64,000 nucleotides of DNA from Strix aluco. Lineage: Eukaryota; Chordata; Aves; Strigiformes; Strigidae. This document shows positions 34,367-48,400 of this stretch, one piece after another. The stretch covers positions 96,762,154 to 96,826,153 of the forward strand of contig NC_133971.1 of assembly GCF_031877795.1 (NCBI RefSeq). Reading direction: 5' to 3'. The position numbers and the translations under genes were made by a program. The number at the start of each line of letters is the position of its first letter. The stretch's first letter is position 1. The notes beneath the pieces are model-generated. The model was given only the letters and a program-made list of their open reading frames with translations, was not told the DNA's origin and ran no database searches.

Positions 34367-37300
34367 GATTTTCATTGTTTTAAGTGGTCCTTAACACAGT
34401 GCAATATTTTCTCTTAAAGCATGGAGAATGTAATATGAGTTGTAGAGTATCAGAAGCGTACTGCAAACAAATACGGAACTCATATCCTCCTTTCCATCGT
34501 GGACTGGTTTTCAGTTGATACCCTTTTCCAGTCCACGTCTGTACACCTACGTTGGTTACTGCTGCCTGAGCGTTCATCCATTTAGCAAGCACCGGCACCG
34601 TTTCTTTTGAGAAGCCCCAGGACATCTTTAGGTGATCTGTTTATCCAGCGAGTTTCCAAGTTCTTTTGGACGTTCTTTCTCCAGCCATAACTCTTTGAGT
34701 CCAGCACACCGGGCTCGCGTTGCAGGGACTACATCCAGGTACCTGCTTGAGAGTCTGTATGTCATCTTCTGCTTCTGGTGGATGGGTGAACGTTTGGCAG
34801 TGCCACCCCTTCTTCTACGGTGACTTGGAGACAGAGTTTTATCTACGCTACTCTGCAGTTAATGAATAGTTACAAACCTTCCTACTCTGTTTGGTGTCTA
34901 ATGTTAACATTAAACTCTGCCATTCAGTTTCACAGTAAATGGCACTTAGAGTGCTCCTTTTTCCACAAGACTTGCTTGTATAAGCTTTGGCTGAAGAAGT
35001 TGGTTGGCTTATGGTCTTCCTTGACTGAAGTAGGTATATTCACTAAACTTTGGCTCACGGATGGATGGAGGAGGTTGCAGCTCATCTGCACCTTATACTT
35101 TGGTGTCCTCTCTCAACTGTAGTGCTGCTTTATGTAAAGATAATAGATAATCAGATGTCCATTGCTTTTGATTTGGACATATTCAGCTCATATCTTCAGC
35201 ACTAGATAATCTACAGTAAATTAAGGTCTGAAATTTCTGTGGATCTGTAAGTTTCCCTTCAGTGGTGGCCCTCCAAGCTTGGCTTCTAGCTTTGGACTGG
35301 TGTTTCTAAGCTGAATTTCTTGAGGTTTTGGCTTCCATTCAACTTTACAACTGTTTGTGAGCTTATTCATTCTCAAAAAGATATTTCTAGAGTGTAAATT
35401 CTACTTGGCATGCACAGTTTTTATTTCGGGTCTCATGCGAGAAAGTTATTACTATTAAAACACTCCCTGAAGCAATACCCATAAATCGGTCAGATTCAGA
35501 ACGTATTACTGAGGTTGAGACTGGTTACTTTGCTGGTTCTGAAGTTATTTATGATGAAGACAAGAGCTAGTATAAAAAAAACATTTAGCAAGAAGCTTTT
35601 CTATCAAAAAGATGTTTCTGCCTACAGCTATGTTCTGCCAAAAACCATACAGCTCATGATGAAAAATAGTCATTAATATCTTCAACCCAAAAGCAAATTT
35701 CTGGAGAGGGAGAGAATAGTTCAGGTTGAACAAAAAGTCTGATTCCAGTTCTCTGAGAAGACCCCCTGCCTGCAAGGAGGCTGGTGCAGCTGGGGCCTGA
35801 GGAGCTGCCCACTGAGGTTGTACTCGGCAGTGAGTTGCTGTGCTGGGTTTAGCTCAGTGCCCAGGGTGCCTGGGCTGTGGAAGGGACAGGAATGGGCGTT
35901 TGACTTGCTTACTGCTGTGTTAAGTAATGGTACGGTGTGCTACAGTGTCCTCTCTGTCTGGAGATGTAAAGTAAGGAGATGCTTTTGTTCCCTTAACAAA
36001 TATTTTGAAACTGCAGCACTTTACAAAAGAAAGCTTTTGGACTGTGGCCTGCAGCTCTGCTCTCTCCTACAGCTTGCAAGGCAGAGGCCAGGAAACGGTC
36101 TTTGGAGAGCTGCTTGCTTCTGCATTGCCACTTCACGTTGCTCTTAGTCATATGAAGTGACTATTAATCCGAACTGACCTGTTTGTACAGCTCAGAGTCC
36201 ACAAGCAGCGTTCCAGCAGGCAGGATAGAATACAGAACAGCATCAAGAAGCATCTGCCCCGCTCCCTCAACCCTGGGGCTCAGAGACCAGAAGCACTGGA
36301 AGCGGCCCACACGTGGCAATTAATGCCGCTGCAACCACTTTGCAGAGAAATTAACCCAAATGCTTTTCCTTTTGCCTTACACACTTCTTTTAAATAAGCT
36401 TTTAAAGAGACTTGTTTTATGCTGTGTCTGTATAATTTAATAGCCCATCATTCTTAGGAGTATTTGACATTTAAATGTGTCTACAAAACAAATGCAAACA
36501 GGTAGAGGTACCCTACATGGTATATAAAGCAAATGCTGCTACATGTTAGCTTAAAATACCAGTCTCTCTTTCACTGTATTGCAAAACTACGCCTCCAAAT
36601 TTTGATCCCCAAAATTGAGTCATGTAATAGAATTTACCTCATAGAGCCAATTGTGACATGATTCTGATAGCGTACATGTACATCAAAAAGCAAGAATTTT
36701 CCATCCAGGTTTGCTGGTGTAAGTGCCGTTGAGCAGAGGTCTGTGTTCCGCCACCGTCTGTAAGAATGTCAGCAAGGTCCTGGTGGAAGAGCCCAGGGCT
36801 GGGAGTCAGGGTCCCTGCGTCCCCTCGAGACAGGGCCAGATGTCCCCGATGATCGTGGCGTCCTCCAAAACAAGAGGTGTTTCTGGGGTACAAGGTTGTA
36901 ACAGTCCCTTTCTTTTCGGAGGACATACAGTGTTAATATGTCTCTGGAAAAATACGGTCTTTTATTAGACTGAATTCGTTGCCGTGTTGGTTTTGTGCAG
37001 TCACACGCTCTCTAGTGGGTGAACAGAAGTGTACAGCTGCTGATCGGGACTGCAGTCCTGTGAGGGCCTTCCCTTCGCCAGCTGTGATGCTAAATCCACG
37101 TTTTTCAGCACCCATTGCCCCCAGCAGGCTGCAGGGGGACTCAGTCCCTTCCAAAAACTGCCCGTTCTCTACAAGGTACATTTATGAGCCAGGCTGGACT
37201 AGCTGACCCTGCCTGCGGCTCAGTGGGGAGCAGGGCCAAGGGCACAAGAGGGAGATGACAGAGTGGGATGTGAACAGAAAAGGTAAAAATAGAAAAAAAA

Positions 37301-40300
37301 GCTAAAAAAAAAAGAAATGCTGGGCCTAATGCTGCTGGTAGACATGCCACTTGGAATGCAGGAGATCCCGTTGGTGAGGAGTGAGGGGAGGCACGGCAGC
37401 AGGTACTCTCAGCAGATGAAGCGTGCTTGAGAGAAACCGCCGAGCTGAAAAAGTCTGAAGAGTGAGGGCTTGGCCATCTCTCTTCATACTGGCTGGTGCA
37501 GCTTGACAGCAGAGACTGATCTGACAACTTCTGAGGGGTCTAAGGGCTGCCTCTGATTTTCATATATATGACAATACTCATTCTTTGGGGAAGTTGAAAG
37601 ATGCACAAGCATGCTGTTTAAGTGCACCTGGTTCTTTGTGGCTGGTAGAGTAGTGACTGCCTGGGACATAAATTTATCTTTGCTTTGGTTGTAAAGCGGC
37701 AACAGTCTTCTGGTACTTTGCTTGAACAAGGGAACAAGATCAAATCCAGCCCATGAGATGGGGAGACCAGTGCATGTATTCAGTGTGCACTGGGTGAGGG
37801 GAAGGAAAAGTTGTTTAAAGCTAATTCATGTTCTGGCTGCCAGGCCAAAATCTTTGACTGGTGGCTTATATGTATATTAACTACAGAATTCAAATCGTGC
37901 AAGCCTTCTGGTCTGTGGAGTCATCTTCTCTTGTTTAGTGGCTGTGAAGACTGAGGGGTTTTGACCCTCCACTCAGTTGTTGTCATCAGCTTCTTTTTCC
38001 CTTTTCTAATCCTGATGAGGTGAACCACATGCTCAGCAGGCCCCTGGTGCCCCGTGTGTGCTGGGACACCTTTATAACTTGTGGTCTCCCATCATCTTGG
38101 TTTTATAAAACAAATAACTGTAACTCTTCATCTCTGCTGCTGGCAAGCTAATAATCAGTTCTTCATCAACTCTGATAAACAAAAGCCTTTTCTCTTTTTG
38201 TGTGTGTGTGTGAAGACTCTTAAGTTTCCCCAACTGGAAAAGCTCTGTCTGATGTCAAGCACAAACATTTCCCTTTCTTAACAGAATATGATAGAAAAGC
38301 AGGATAAAAACCATGTCTGTTACCTAAAGGTTCCCAAGAGAAATAACTGCCCTTTCTCAACTAATTCTATTTAAAGTTATTTTCATTTTAGACTCATTAG
38401 TTACAGTATTTTCTTATTGCTATTGTCTTGGTGCCAGTCAATAGTTATAATGAAGTTAATATCTTGTAATAGCTGTCTTGAAATGATATTAGTAATATTT
38501 TTACATTTACAAGTGATACTGAGTCATCAATGACAGCAGCTTCTCAAATTAGCAGATGGTGGCTCTATAAGAAAACATGTTTTCTTGCCTTACCCCTCCA
38601 TTTATTCCCAGACTGAGCAAAGATAACTAGGTAGTAGCATCTGTTGATGTAATATTTCCTGTTAAACTCCATCTGCCTGCCAGATCTGAACATGTTCAAA
38701 CTCTGGTATATATAAGGTACAAAAGGTATAATTAGAATTTTGATGCATCACACACTGGAGTTGGTTTTAATTATGTAAGATGGACATTTTTGGACAGCTC
38801 TGAGAAGAAGTAATAAAAAAATGTAGTGAGCAGAGAGATGATGCTCAGCAGTTGACTTTGCTACCTAGATTATTATTTGTGCGCGTGCAGTGCAAAATGT
38901 AAATTTTTGCCTTACCTGAAGCCAAGCCGTTTCCTGCATGTTGGGCTTGTGTAGCTGTTTGTATTGTTCCTGCAGAGGGGCGTTGAAGGGCTTTCAGAAT
39001 GGGCCAGTGCAGGTTCTCTGCCTGCAAAAATTGTGTCATGGCATTTGGGCCTGGCTTGTAGGTGTGGCAGACTAAGCAGGGGGTTAGATCAAGCTTTGCT
39101 GTTTACCATTCTGTTGTTATCACAAGTCCGTAACTCACTCAGTGAATAATTTTTACCCATCTTTAATGGACATGATGCTAAAAATAAGACTTTGAGGTTA
39201 TTATCTTCCAAAATTGTAAGGGGCTCTGAAGCGGACCCTGCTGCCAGCCCCGGCTCTGCCTGGCAGGGTCAGCAGTGGGACTGTGCCTGTGGGTGAGGGC
39301 ACTGCCCACACTGGGGCCCCCCGCAGCTCCTCCCTGGCTCAGACCCCCGGTGTGGCCAGCCCTGACCCTGCTGCACCCTGACAGCTACCTCTAAACACTC
39401 CTCCTGATTTTTTTTAAAACTTTCCTTTACTGTGAGAATAAACACTGGATGCATAACAAACAGTTGAACCTTTAGGGTGGGAATTCAGTAGGCTACCTCA
39501 TACCGTGTGCTTTCATATCACACTTACATTTTTATTCAACTATTTAATTTTCAGTATGATTTCAACAGGGTTTTTTTTTTGGCTTCATACTTCCTTCAGA
39601 GTATTCACCAGGCTCCCAGCGACTGCCATGTGCCACCAGCTGCAAGAGTGGGACCTGCAGTGAGGGCTGTGCCGGAGGAAGCTCCATCCTCTGCCGCAAA
39701 TTCCACCACGACGCTCTAGAGAAGTTGCTGTAGCCTGATGCCACTTTTCCCTTCTCCCTGACGGTAGTATTTCTAGTAGTTAGTTAGTCCTAGAGGAGGC
39801 TTTTTAGGACTGACCTCCAATGTGCATGCGTGTTTGGGGAGCCCGTTGTTCCTGTTGAGGCTGGGGACAGCTCCGTCAAGATTCAGTAACAGATACTCTG
39901 GTTCTGGTGTTCCTCTAAGCACACACACACACATACAGGATAACACATGGTTAACACCAGTAAAGCTGTAATTCTTTCTCCAGTTGCTCAGTTCCACCAC
40001 TGGAACTGCTCTGACGTGGAGGGCTGGGAGTGGGGCAAGGGGCTCATTCCTGGCAGGAGTCTGGGTAGCGGCACAGATTTCCAGTACTGGGCTAGTAAGG
40101 TTATGCTGTGTAAGCGCTGTTTCTGGGAACTTCAGTTCTACTAAAATACTGTGAAAATGAGGTCTTTCTGTGCAGCCAGAACCTCTGAGAGTTTCCTCAG
40201 GGTTGCTGCCCCAAGGGTGGCAGCATCCCCCGCCTGCCCCCCGCCACCTCGGGACGTGCTGGCAGGGGGGAAGGAGGCAATGCAGAGGCCGGTAGCCCCA

Positions 40301-42946
40301 CGACAAGGCCCAGGGTGGGACAGAGCCGCAGGTGCTGAGCCCGTGGTGTAGGCAGGCGGCGGGTGGTGGGAGAGCAGCGGGTGCGTGGGAGCATGATTTC
40401 TGAGACAAGAGGTTTCTGAGAGGTGAAGGGACAAAGAGGCAAGATACCCCAGGTCTGAAATGGTGGATTAGCCCCGCAGACAATGCGTGCAGATGCTGGA
40501 GGAGCCAGTGCCCACGACCTGCTTGTAATCTCCGGCAGCAGCCTGCCATTAAACACAATCTAATCAGGGCTGCAGCAGATGCAGTCAGACCCCCATATTG
40601 TCACCGGTGACAGCAACGGATGTCCTCCTGGTGGATAACGGTTAGCCATCACGTGCATGGAAAAAAAATGCTAATTTTATGGGAAGGTGACCAGGCCCGA
40701 GCAGCTGGGGGTGGAGGTGTGCTGCCAGCCACCTTGTGTCCCACAGGGAATAATGCTCTGTCACTGGGAGACCCCTCCAGCGAGATAACCGTCCTGTATC
40801 TGTTCTTTTATGTGACACAAACCAAAAGATCCTCACCACCTGCCCTGTTGTACGAAAGAGGGGAAAGCCACCAGAGGCTGGCAGTCTGTCTCAGAGAAGG
40901 CTTATAAAACTGAGCATGGGCTGCTGCTGAACATGGAGACCCTCGGGGTGGGCCTGTGCTTGGGCTGGATGCTCCCCAGGTTCGTCCCCTCCCTCTTCTG
41001 TCGCCCTTGATCCTCCTGCGGCTCCTGCTGCCCGTTGTCAAAGGGCAGTGAGGTGTTTCCAGTGCTGGGCACATCCGATGAGCACTGTGGTACGCTGCAG
41101 GGTGATGCGTTATGCGAGCAGAAGTGTTTCCTAACCCGGATGTGGTTTAAAACAGTTTCGGTGTTTTAGGTTGCTGGGTATTTTTAAGACTTTTGTAGGG
41201 TAGTAGAGCGCTCACCAGGCAGGGAGCAGGTGTTTCCAGTACAGAAGGGCTTCCCTCTGTATCACCATGCTAATCCATGCAGTTATCTAGGATAGAGTGT
41301 GCATGTGTGGGTAATGCCAAAGCCCAGTAACGGTTTAAGTTAACTGGTAAGGACAGGAGATGCAGCTTGAGCTAGAGGACTGTTCGCAGTAGACCTTGGG
41401 CTCGAGCTGGTGCTGGAAGAACACAAGCCAACAAGCTATTAGTGCTATTGGTTCCTGTTGTTTAGCTCTGCAAACCTGCAACTTTCCTTAAAGTGCCTCT
41501 GGATGATGGCTACAGACATTTCACTTTCCTCAGAAATTTTTACAAAAAGAAACTTGCCTTGTTCTATTTGTAATTGTCCGCTGAACTCTGACACAGTCTA
41601 AAGTGCTTGGCAGGACCGTGTGTGGGGACAGGGCTGATCCCTGGCCCGTCTTCCTGCTGCAGCAAACTCTTCAGGCGAGGCTGGGGCAGGGCAGAAGTGG
41701 TGGTTGCTCTGGCTCCCTGCTGCTGGCGTTCGAGGCGGGGGACACCCCTGGGCCCCCCTCAGAGCTGGCCTGGCTGCTCAATGGCTGCAACAGAACCACT
41801 AAACGATGTGTAACACCAGCACCTGTGAATTATTTTCAATAGCGAGTTCACCATTGACATAACTGGCAACTGTGTGGGGAGACTGTCAGTTTTTCATTGT
41901 AATCTGCTGTCAGTAATTCTCAGGACAAAAGTAGATGTTGCTTAAACTCTCTGGCCTCCATTTGTTCCTGACTTATTTCCTGGACAACTCTTATCACAGG
42001 AGCCAGCTCAGTTGTTATTAAATGCTGTTCAGTGGGAGAATCACTGTAGAGGCAGCAATATTTGCAATTTGAAAAAAAATGGAAATGGTTATAATAGCAC
42101 CTGTGCCACAGGTGGTAAATTAAGTGGAGCTCTCGACAGTCAGTACAGCATTTTGAGGAATTTAGATGTCTCCTAGCCATTTGTAAAATCACATTTTCTT
42201 AAAAGGATCACTAGGAAAAATGATGTCTACAAGAACAAAGCTTGTAAGGGGCTTGGGGGATTATTTTTTTATTATTATTAACTGTTTAACATAAATATGA
42301 GCTTGCCAACATTTTAAGTATTCTGGATTTAATCCAGGGTTTTAAATCAATATACACGGAGTTTGATACTCAAATGCAAACTGTGCATGCATGTCTCCCG
42401 TATCTTATAAAAAGTTTTGATCAAAGTTATTTCTGCTTTTGATTCGACTCATCACAGGGTTTGGGTGTCTGTCAGTGCTCTTGGGAGGTTTTCCACACAA
42501 CCTGATACGCTTCTCTGCCAAGAAGCTTTTCGCAGCCCTGCAGCTCTCACAGCTGAGACCCCACAAATACTGAAAAACAGGTCGCACGAGCAACCAGCCC
42601 CAGTTTGGGTGACAGTTCGCTGATCTCTGCATATTTAGGGGTTTGTTCAGGAGGGATCTTTATGGCAGCAGAAAAGGAAGTTTTCAGTATAGAAAGCAGT
42701 GTTGTTGCACAAACTAAATGGAATTTTTATAATTCTGACTCATCTTCTGTAGCCTTTGGTGGTGATGAATCAGATGTCCTTCCTCCAGCAGGAGATACCA
42801 AGTAACAGCACTGAAAGTCGGAGATTGCTTGAAAGACTCCCAGGCTGTGCTGGCTGCAAATCAGCAAGCTGCCTTTATTTTTATTTTTGCTTCAATTGTA
42901 GGAAGAACATCACAGGCAGCTTGAAATCAGCAACCACAGACAGGCT

Positions 42947-42998
42947 AAGCTGCTGCCGACATCCTCATCCATAAACTGCTGCCGACATCCTCATCCCT
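42947..42998. repeat. 26-bp tandem duplication
   Basis: A 21-base block (ctgctgccgacatcctcat plus cc) occurs at 42950-42970 and again unchanged at 42976-42996, period 26. Confidence 0.9.
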
Positions 42999-44927
42999 AA
43001 GCGTTTCCTGAGGTAAACAGAAGAAAAGTAGCAGAAATATTGCTGTTGCTGGAAACAATGCTACACCTAATTGAGCTTCTTCCAGCTGCAAAGGTTTCTT
43101 AATTGGCTGCTAGCAGCTTAAGCTTAGTTCTTCTGATGACTTGCTCCAGTCCAGCTCTGGATGTTTTGGATTCCCCTTTATCCTTATTTTATGATGTGTT
43201 TATTCTGTTTTACTGGGTGGGCTGTGGAAGGGCAGAGGTAGAAGCAGTGCCGGTGCCTGGCTGAACTCTCCTGGAGAGGCAGACTCTCCTCGCTGCCGGT
43301 GATGGGGGGTGGCTGCACGCCACAAGGAATCGTCTCCTGGTGCCCCATTCCTTCGTGCCAGGCTGCCTAGCCGGCCCTGAGGATGCCAGCAGGAACCCCA
43401 CCGAGCAGGTGTACATGGGCGCGCTCTGTGTTCTGGGTTGAATTTCCCAGGCTCATTGGCGCCATGAGCTGTGCAGCGTTCCCCAGCTCAATAGATAAAG
43501 TCTTCAACATCTGTCCAAGACCTTCCCAAAGCAACAGTGCGCTGTGCCCGTTACACCTCTCTCAGCCCACTGCTTGGGTTATCTAGTGCTGTGTCTTCTT
43601 TCACTTCTTTCTCCTGAAGTTAGAAACCATCTGGAGCGCCCAGACGGTGTCTGTGTGCTCTCGCGGGTGAGCCGTGGCTCTGAGATGGCAGCAGTGACCA
43701 AACCTCGCAGGACACGTTGGTGTAGAAAGACACTGTATACATAAATGATCATAACTGCTAGCAATTTCTTTTTATCTACTTTTACTTCACTGCTTGGAGT
43801 GATGTAATGGCTAGTTTGGTAGGATATATACTCAACTACACAAAGATTTTCTATTCCAAGAAAATTGTATTAGATACTGCCTAAAACAAAATTTAAGTGT
43901 TGGAAAAATACTTCCTCTCCTTGTCTGGTTTGTAGGATTCCAGCCTTGAGAGAAGAGGCATCCTGCATCAGAAGGTGCCCTGTGGAAACTCCACCTATAG
44001 CTCCTACAGGTGCCTAATGAGGTGCTGCTCCTGCCTAATGAGGCCATCCCACGGCGGGTGAGCCAGGGAGTGTGTACATGACATGACACTTAACGGATGT
44101 TAGAGTAAAAAAATCATCTCCCGGGCCAGTGTTTAGGTTCAGCTCTACCCTTGTGCTCACAGGGCTGTGTAAATGCAGGTGAACATACAGCATTCAAGTA
44201 GCTGTTGATAGCACCATCTGCAAAAGGCTAATGGCTCATTCATTAAGCAGTGGGAGCCAGCACAGCCACAGTCTAATCAGATACTGTATGATGAATAATT
44301 CAGAAATAATCCTCGTATACTTGAATAAATATCAGGAGAAGGAAGGAACAAACCCCATGCATATGGCACGTTAAGGGAACAAACCAGACATTTTTCAATG
44401 TCCTAGGCTGATGAGCTGTGTTATACTGGATGTTAATCACGCAGGTGGCTAATGCTTGAAGAGAAAGCTGACGGAGGGGTTTCTGGCCCAGCATTCGGAA
44501 GGTGTTAGTAAGCGGAAAAGACCGTAGTGCTCATGGGAAAACCCATTAGCCTTACATTTTGCAGTGTGCATGTGGTGCTGTTGTGTAACTTGCTGGTGAC
44601 GCAGGTGGAGGGTTGAGTTTGTGCCGTGATGGCTGGGAAAGCCCAGGTCCAGGTCTGGCTGCCTGCAGTGCTCCTCCGTCCTGCTGGGCAGATGGCTCTG
44701 ATGTGGTGTGTGCTGTCCCTCGTGCAGCTCCTGCCCGCACACCCACACGCCTTCCACTTCACCCTTACGCTGCTCCTTTTGCTGCAGTACATGGTGTGTT
44801 GCATTCCCATATATACCAAATAATAGTTCAGTGGGGCCTCTATGTGGCTAGTATAGATGCTATAAACAATTTCCTTTGTTTAAAGGTATCTTAGTGCAGA
44901 ACAAAACAAGACTGGCACTGTGCGTTT

Positions 44928-45442
44928 GCAGCCCAGAAAGCTAGCTGTGTGCTGGGCTGCATCAGCAGCAGCGTGGCCAGCAGCTCCAGGGAGGGGATTC
45001 TCCCCCTCTGCTCCACTCTCGTGTGTCCAGCTCTGGGGTCCCCAGTGCAAGCAGACGTGGACCTGTTGGAGCGGGTCCAGAGGAGAGTCACAAAAATGAT
45101 CTGAGAGGTGGAACAGCTCTGCTGTGGAGAAAGGGTGAGGGAGATGGGGGTGTTCAGATGGAGAAGAATTTCAAGGGGGCTTATAAGAAAGATTTAGAGA
45201 GATTTTTTTACCAGGGCCTGTGGAGACAGGACTAGGGTCAATGGTTTTAAACTGAAGGAGAGCAGGTTTGGGTTAGATCTAAGGAAGAAGTTCTTCCCTG
45301 TGAGGGTGGTGAGGCCCTGGCACAGGTTGCGCAGAGAAGCTGTGTCTGCCCCCTCCCTGGAAGGGTTCAAGGCCAGGTTGGAACTAGGTGATCTTTAAAG
45401 GTCCCTTCCAACCCAAACCATCCTGTGATTCTGTGGTTCTAA
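44928..45442 (+). mobile_element. CR1 LINE, 3' end, plus orientation
   Basis: Truncated CR1 copy. It shows the conserved end of the second ORF region (gcgtggccagcagctc, ccagctctggggtcc, gagcgggtccagaggag), the 3' UTR core (ttcttccctgtgagggtggtgag, shown only in part here; then ggtcccttccaacc) and the terminal octamers attctgtg/gttcta. It lacks a 5' end, as most avian CR1 copies do, and seems to have an internal deletion near 45045. Confidence 0.93.
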
Positions 45443-48400
45443 GAATAGGCTGGGGGTGTGCAGAAAGCAGGGATAATGCAAGCCAGAATGCCAGCCAAAT
45501 CACATCTGCCACGAATACCAGTTCCACCTCTTGGTAGCTTGGGAATAACCAGCCAGCGAGTGTCGCAGGCACATGGCCTGTGTACCAGCTCTGGGATATG
45601 TGCAGCAGCTGCAGCCCAGAGCTGCGGCTCCCTGCAGCGGGGACAGAGCTGCTGCCGCTGGCACGGCAGCACGCCCGCCACAGCCCCTGCCCTTGCCGAG
45701 GCCTCGGGACGAGGGCTGGCGCCGTGTTGGCCGGCCGCGGCGTTGGGAGGTTTAACTGCCTCTGCACGGGGGCAGGAAGCCCTGCACGGCTGCCAGGGCT
45801 GCGGCGGTTCAGGGACACTCTGCACGGGAGCCACGACTCTCCGGTGCAGCGTTACGCTTACACCTCTTGGTGTGTGTGGAAGAGCTGAGGTCTTGACTGT
45901 AACTCCCTTACTTACAGAACCATTTTAAGCCCACAATCCTTGCTAACTAACTGTGATTTCTTTGGATAATGATTAGTTTGCTCTGGTTTGTTAACAGACA
46001 GAAAAAAAGAATTATTAAGCCTTGTCAAATCCTCCTGGCTTTGTATTATATCTAAACTCAGCATCTCTTCTACAGATGATTAAAAGTCTCAGTCTCTTAT
46101 TGTTCAAGACATTACTGTATTCTGTTTTTTCCAGCATTTAACATCCTGAGAGTTATTAGGGTTTCTGACTCCTTGTGCTCTTTGGACATTGCAAACGTTC
46201 ACTTCATAGTTAGAGATTCTCTTCTGCAAATGGATAACAAGAGTTAGCAACTTCTCTGGGTAGCCATTAGCCTTTGTCCAATACATTCTTTAAATCCGGG
46301 GGAGATTGCCTGTTATGGAGATGTTGTTCCGTAGCTGTGGGCAGTGTTTGCTGGGGGCACAAGCACTGGTCCTGCAGCAGGTATTATCTGAGCGCTGCCT
46401 GCCCCACGGACACTGCCTTAACGTTATATTCTTACATTTCTTCCTGCCCTGAGACTACGGCCATTTATCTTGGGTTGTAGCTACTTCTTACGCCTTTTCT
46501 CTTCCTCCTCTTCCTCTTGTTGCTCTGAAACACGGATGGTCTTCAGAGCCAGTTATAACAGGGAGAAAAGGCCAAGGAAGACAGCTCAACTTTGAAGAAA
46601 AAAATCTATAGTTAAGAATGGGTTTCAACAGATTTCTCACTTTCTGACCATAAATCTAATTCAGCATCATTTTCAAATATGTATATGCTATACATGGGCA
46701 TATATAAACATATCTGTTTATATTTATGGGTTATACTTGCCCTCCATGGCGCAGCAAACCTTTCCTTGCAGCAGCGGGGTCACTCGCTCCTGACGCCTGG
46801 CCTGGATTAACTGGTTTCACCATAGGTCTCATGCGCTTGGCAGGAGGGACCCTGACTGGCGCCTCGCTCGCGCTGCTGGTGGTGGCATCTGGTGTCTTTC
46901 TCTCCTTGCTCTGTTCCCCACAGGATCCCAAGCACAGAAGCAAAGCACCATCTACCAGAATATCCCTCCAGCCAAGCATGTCGTAGGAGGTAGGAAATGA
47001 AGGTGTGGAGGTTGCAGAGGAGCAAACCTGACTCCCCAAAATCCCAGGAATGACATAACCACGGAGCAGTGGGGAGGAGGTCTGCTCCGATGCTGCTGTC
47101 GCCCTGGCCACGTGAGAGCCGGCCCGGATGCGGACCAGTGCCACGGCGCAGGCACGAGACAGGGCGTAACGCAGCCCCCAAGGGCGAGCTGGTGGGTGTG
47201 TGGAGTCTGGTGAGCTGCAGATTAGATCCAGGCACCCAGTGTGAGATATGAGGTGAATTTTAACACCCCCGACTGCCTGTGGGTCGAGTCTTGGCTATAA
47301 ATCAGAGCTCTGGAGTCTACCAGATGGCCAGGTGCCACAGCGCTACAGCGCTCCGATAAACATGTTGCGTGACAAATGTAGGGTTTAGCGTGCTGTTGGG
47401 CCAGAAGCTATCTTAACAGAGAAATCTGTAATTCAGAGTCTGTGGATGTGGATGCAGGTTTGTGTGTGTCTGTCATATGTTTGTCCGTTTACTAGAATGA
47501 GAGGCATTTTCCATTCAAAATCATCCTAGATTTTAATTTTCCTTGACCTCAGTAGTAGTTAAGATGTATTTTGAGTCTGGTTACAGATTTCTCCCTAAGA
47601 GAATATAAGATCTCATACGAGATAAGATGAAGCCCTTCATCTTATCTCGTATGAAATCCCTTTCCTATAATAAATCTCATCTTTCTAAAAGCAATCCTAG
47701 AGCTTTTAGTCCAAAATATGGTAGGAGACTTATTTAAATAAGCAGGAAAGGAAATTGAATTTTTTTCTGCCAAGAAAATATCCAGCGAATAGTAATAGGA
47801 GGATCTCAAAAAGGGGAAGTTTAGTTGTAAGCTAGGTTTTTTTCAATACTGAATGTTTAAATATAGTGGTTAAAGAAAAGTACTGTTGCATTGTAGAGAG
47901 TGATAATAAGAAATACACAATTATTCTAAAACAAGAAATGCAGGCTTCTGCTCTGCTCTCGTGGATAATATGATACAGGAAATTTTAAGGTGAAAACCTA
48001 AAAAAGCAACTGAAGTAACAGATAGTATTAAGTTTTTTGTCAGAAGTTGTAAAGCTTTTAGTCTAAAAAAGAAATTTAGGATTGAAAATATGTAATCTGT
48101 GTCTTACCCTTCTTGCTTAAGCTAAGAATGTTTCGCTACCCAGGAAGGAAAAGTTTTGTTATTCAGTAAAAACAACAAACAAATCTGGGAGAGGACAAAA
48201 AGGGCATTGTTTATTCTGACATAAAAAAATTAATTGTAAATTGACCTTATTTTTTATTGTATCAGTCCACCTGCAAAATCATTTTTGGCCCCAGCACACT
48301 TTTAATGTGCAAAAGCCATGTTTGTCGCTATTTATATTCGATACAGTTAAAACTGATTCCTGTACAGAAAGTGTGGGATGGATACACCACATTTTAGAGT

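Larger units (their letters stand above)
31273..44927. other. Intergenic, no gene recognised
   Basis: 13.7 kb of mostly AT-rich sequence with GC-richer patches near 32.3-32.9, 37.0-37.4, 39.2-39.4, 40.2-41.1 and 43.2-43.5 kb. Simple repeats: TA-rich at 34340-34366, (TG)n near 38199-38212, (CA)n near 39920-39934. A 26-bp tandem duplication lies at 42947-42998. Open frames here, including a 261-codon minus-strand frame at 39773-40558, show no domain or protein-like conservation that I can recognise. Confidence 0.5.

Noticed and set aside
39773..40558. 261-codon minus-strand ORF
   Set aside because: No domain, low-complexity His/Pro/Cys-rich composition, competing frames on both strands, no splice context.
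47613..47654. MicroRNA precursor
   Set aside because: Stem of 20 bp and loop of 2 bases are too small for a Drosha/Dicer substrate.
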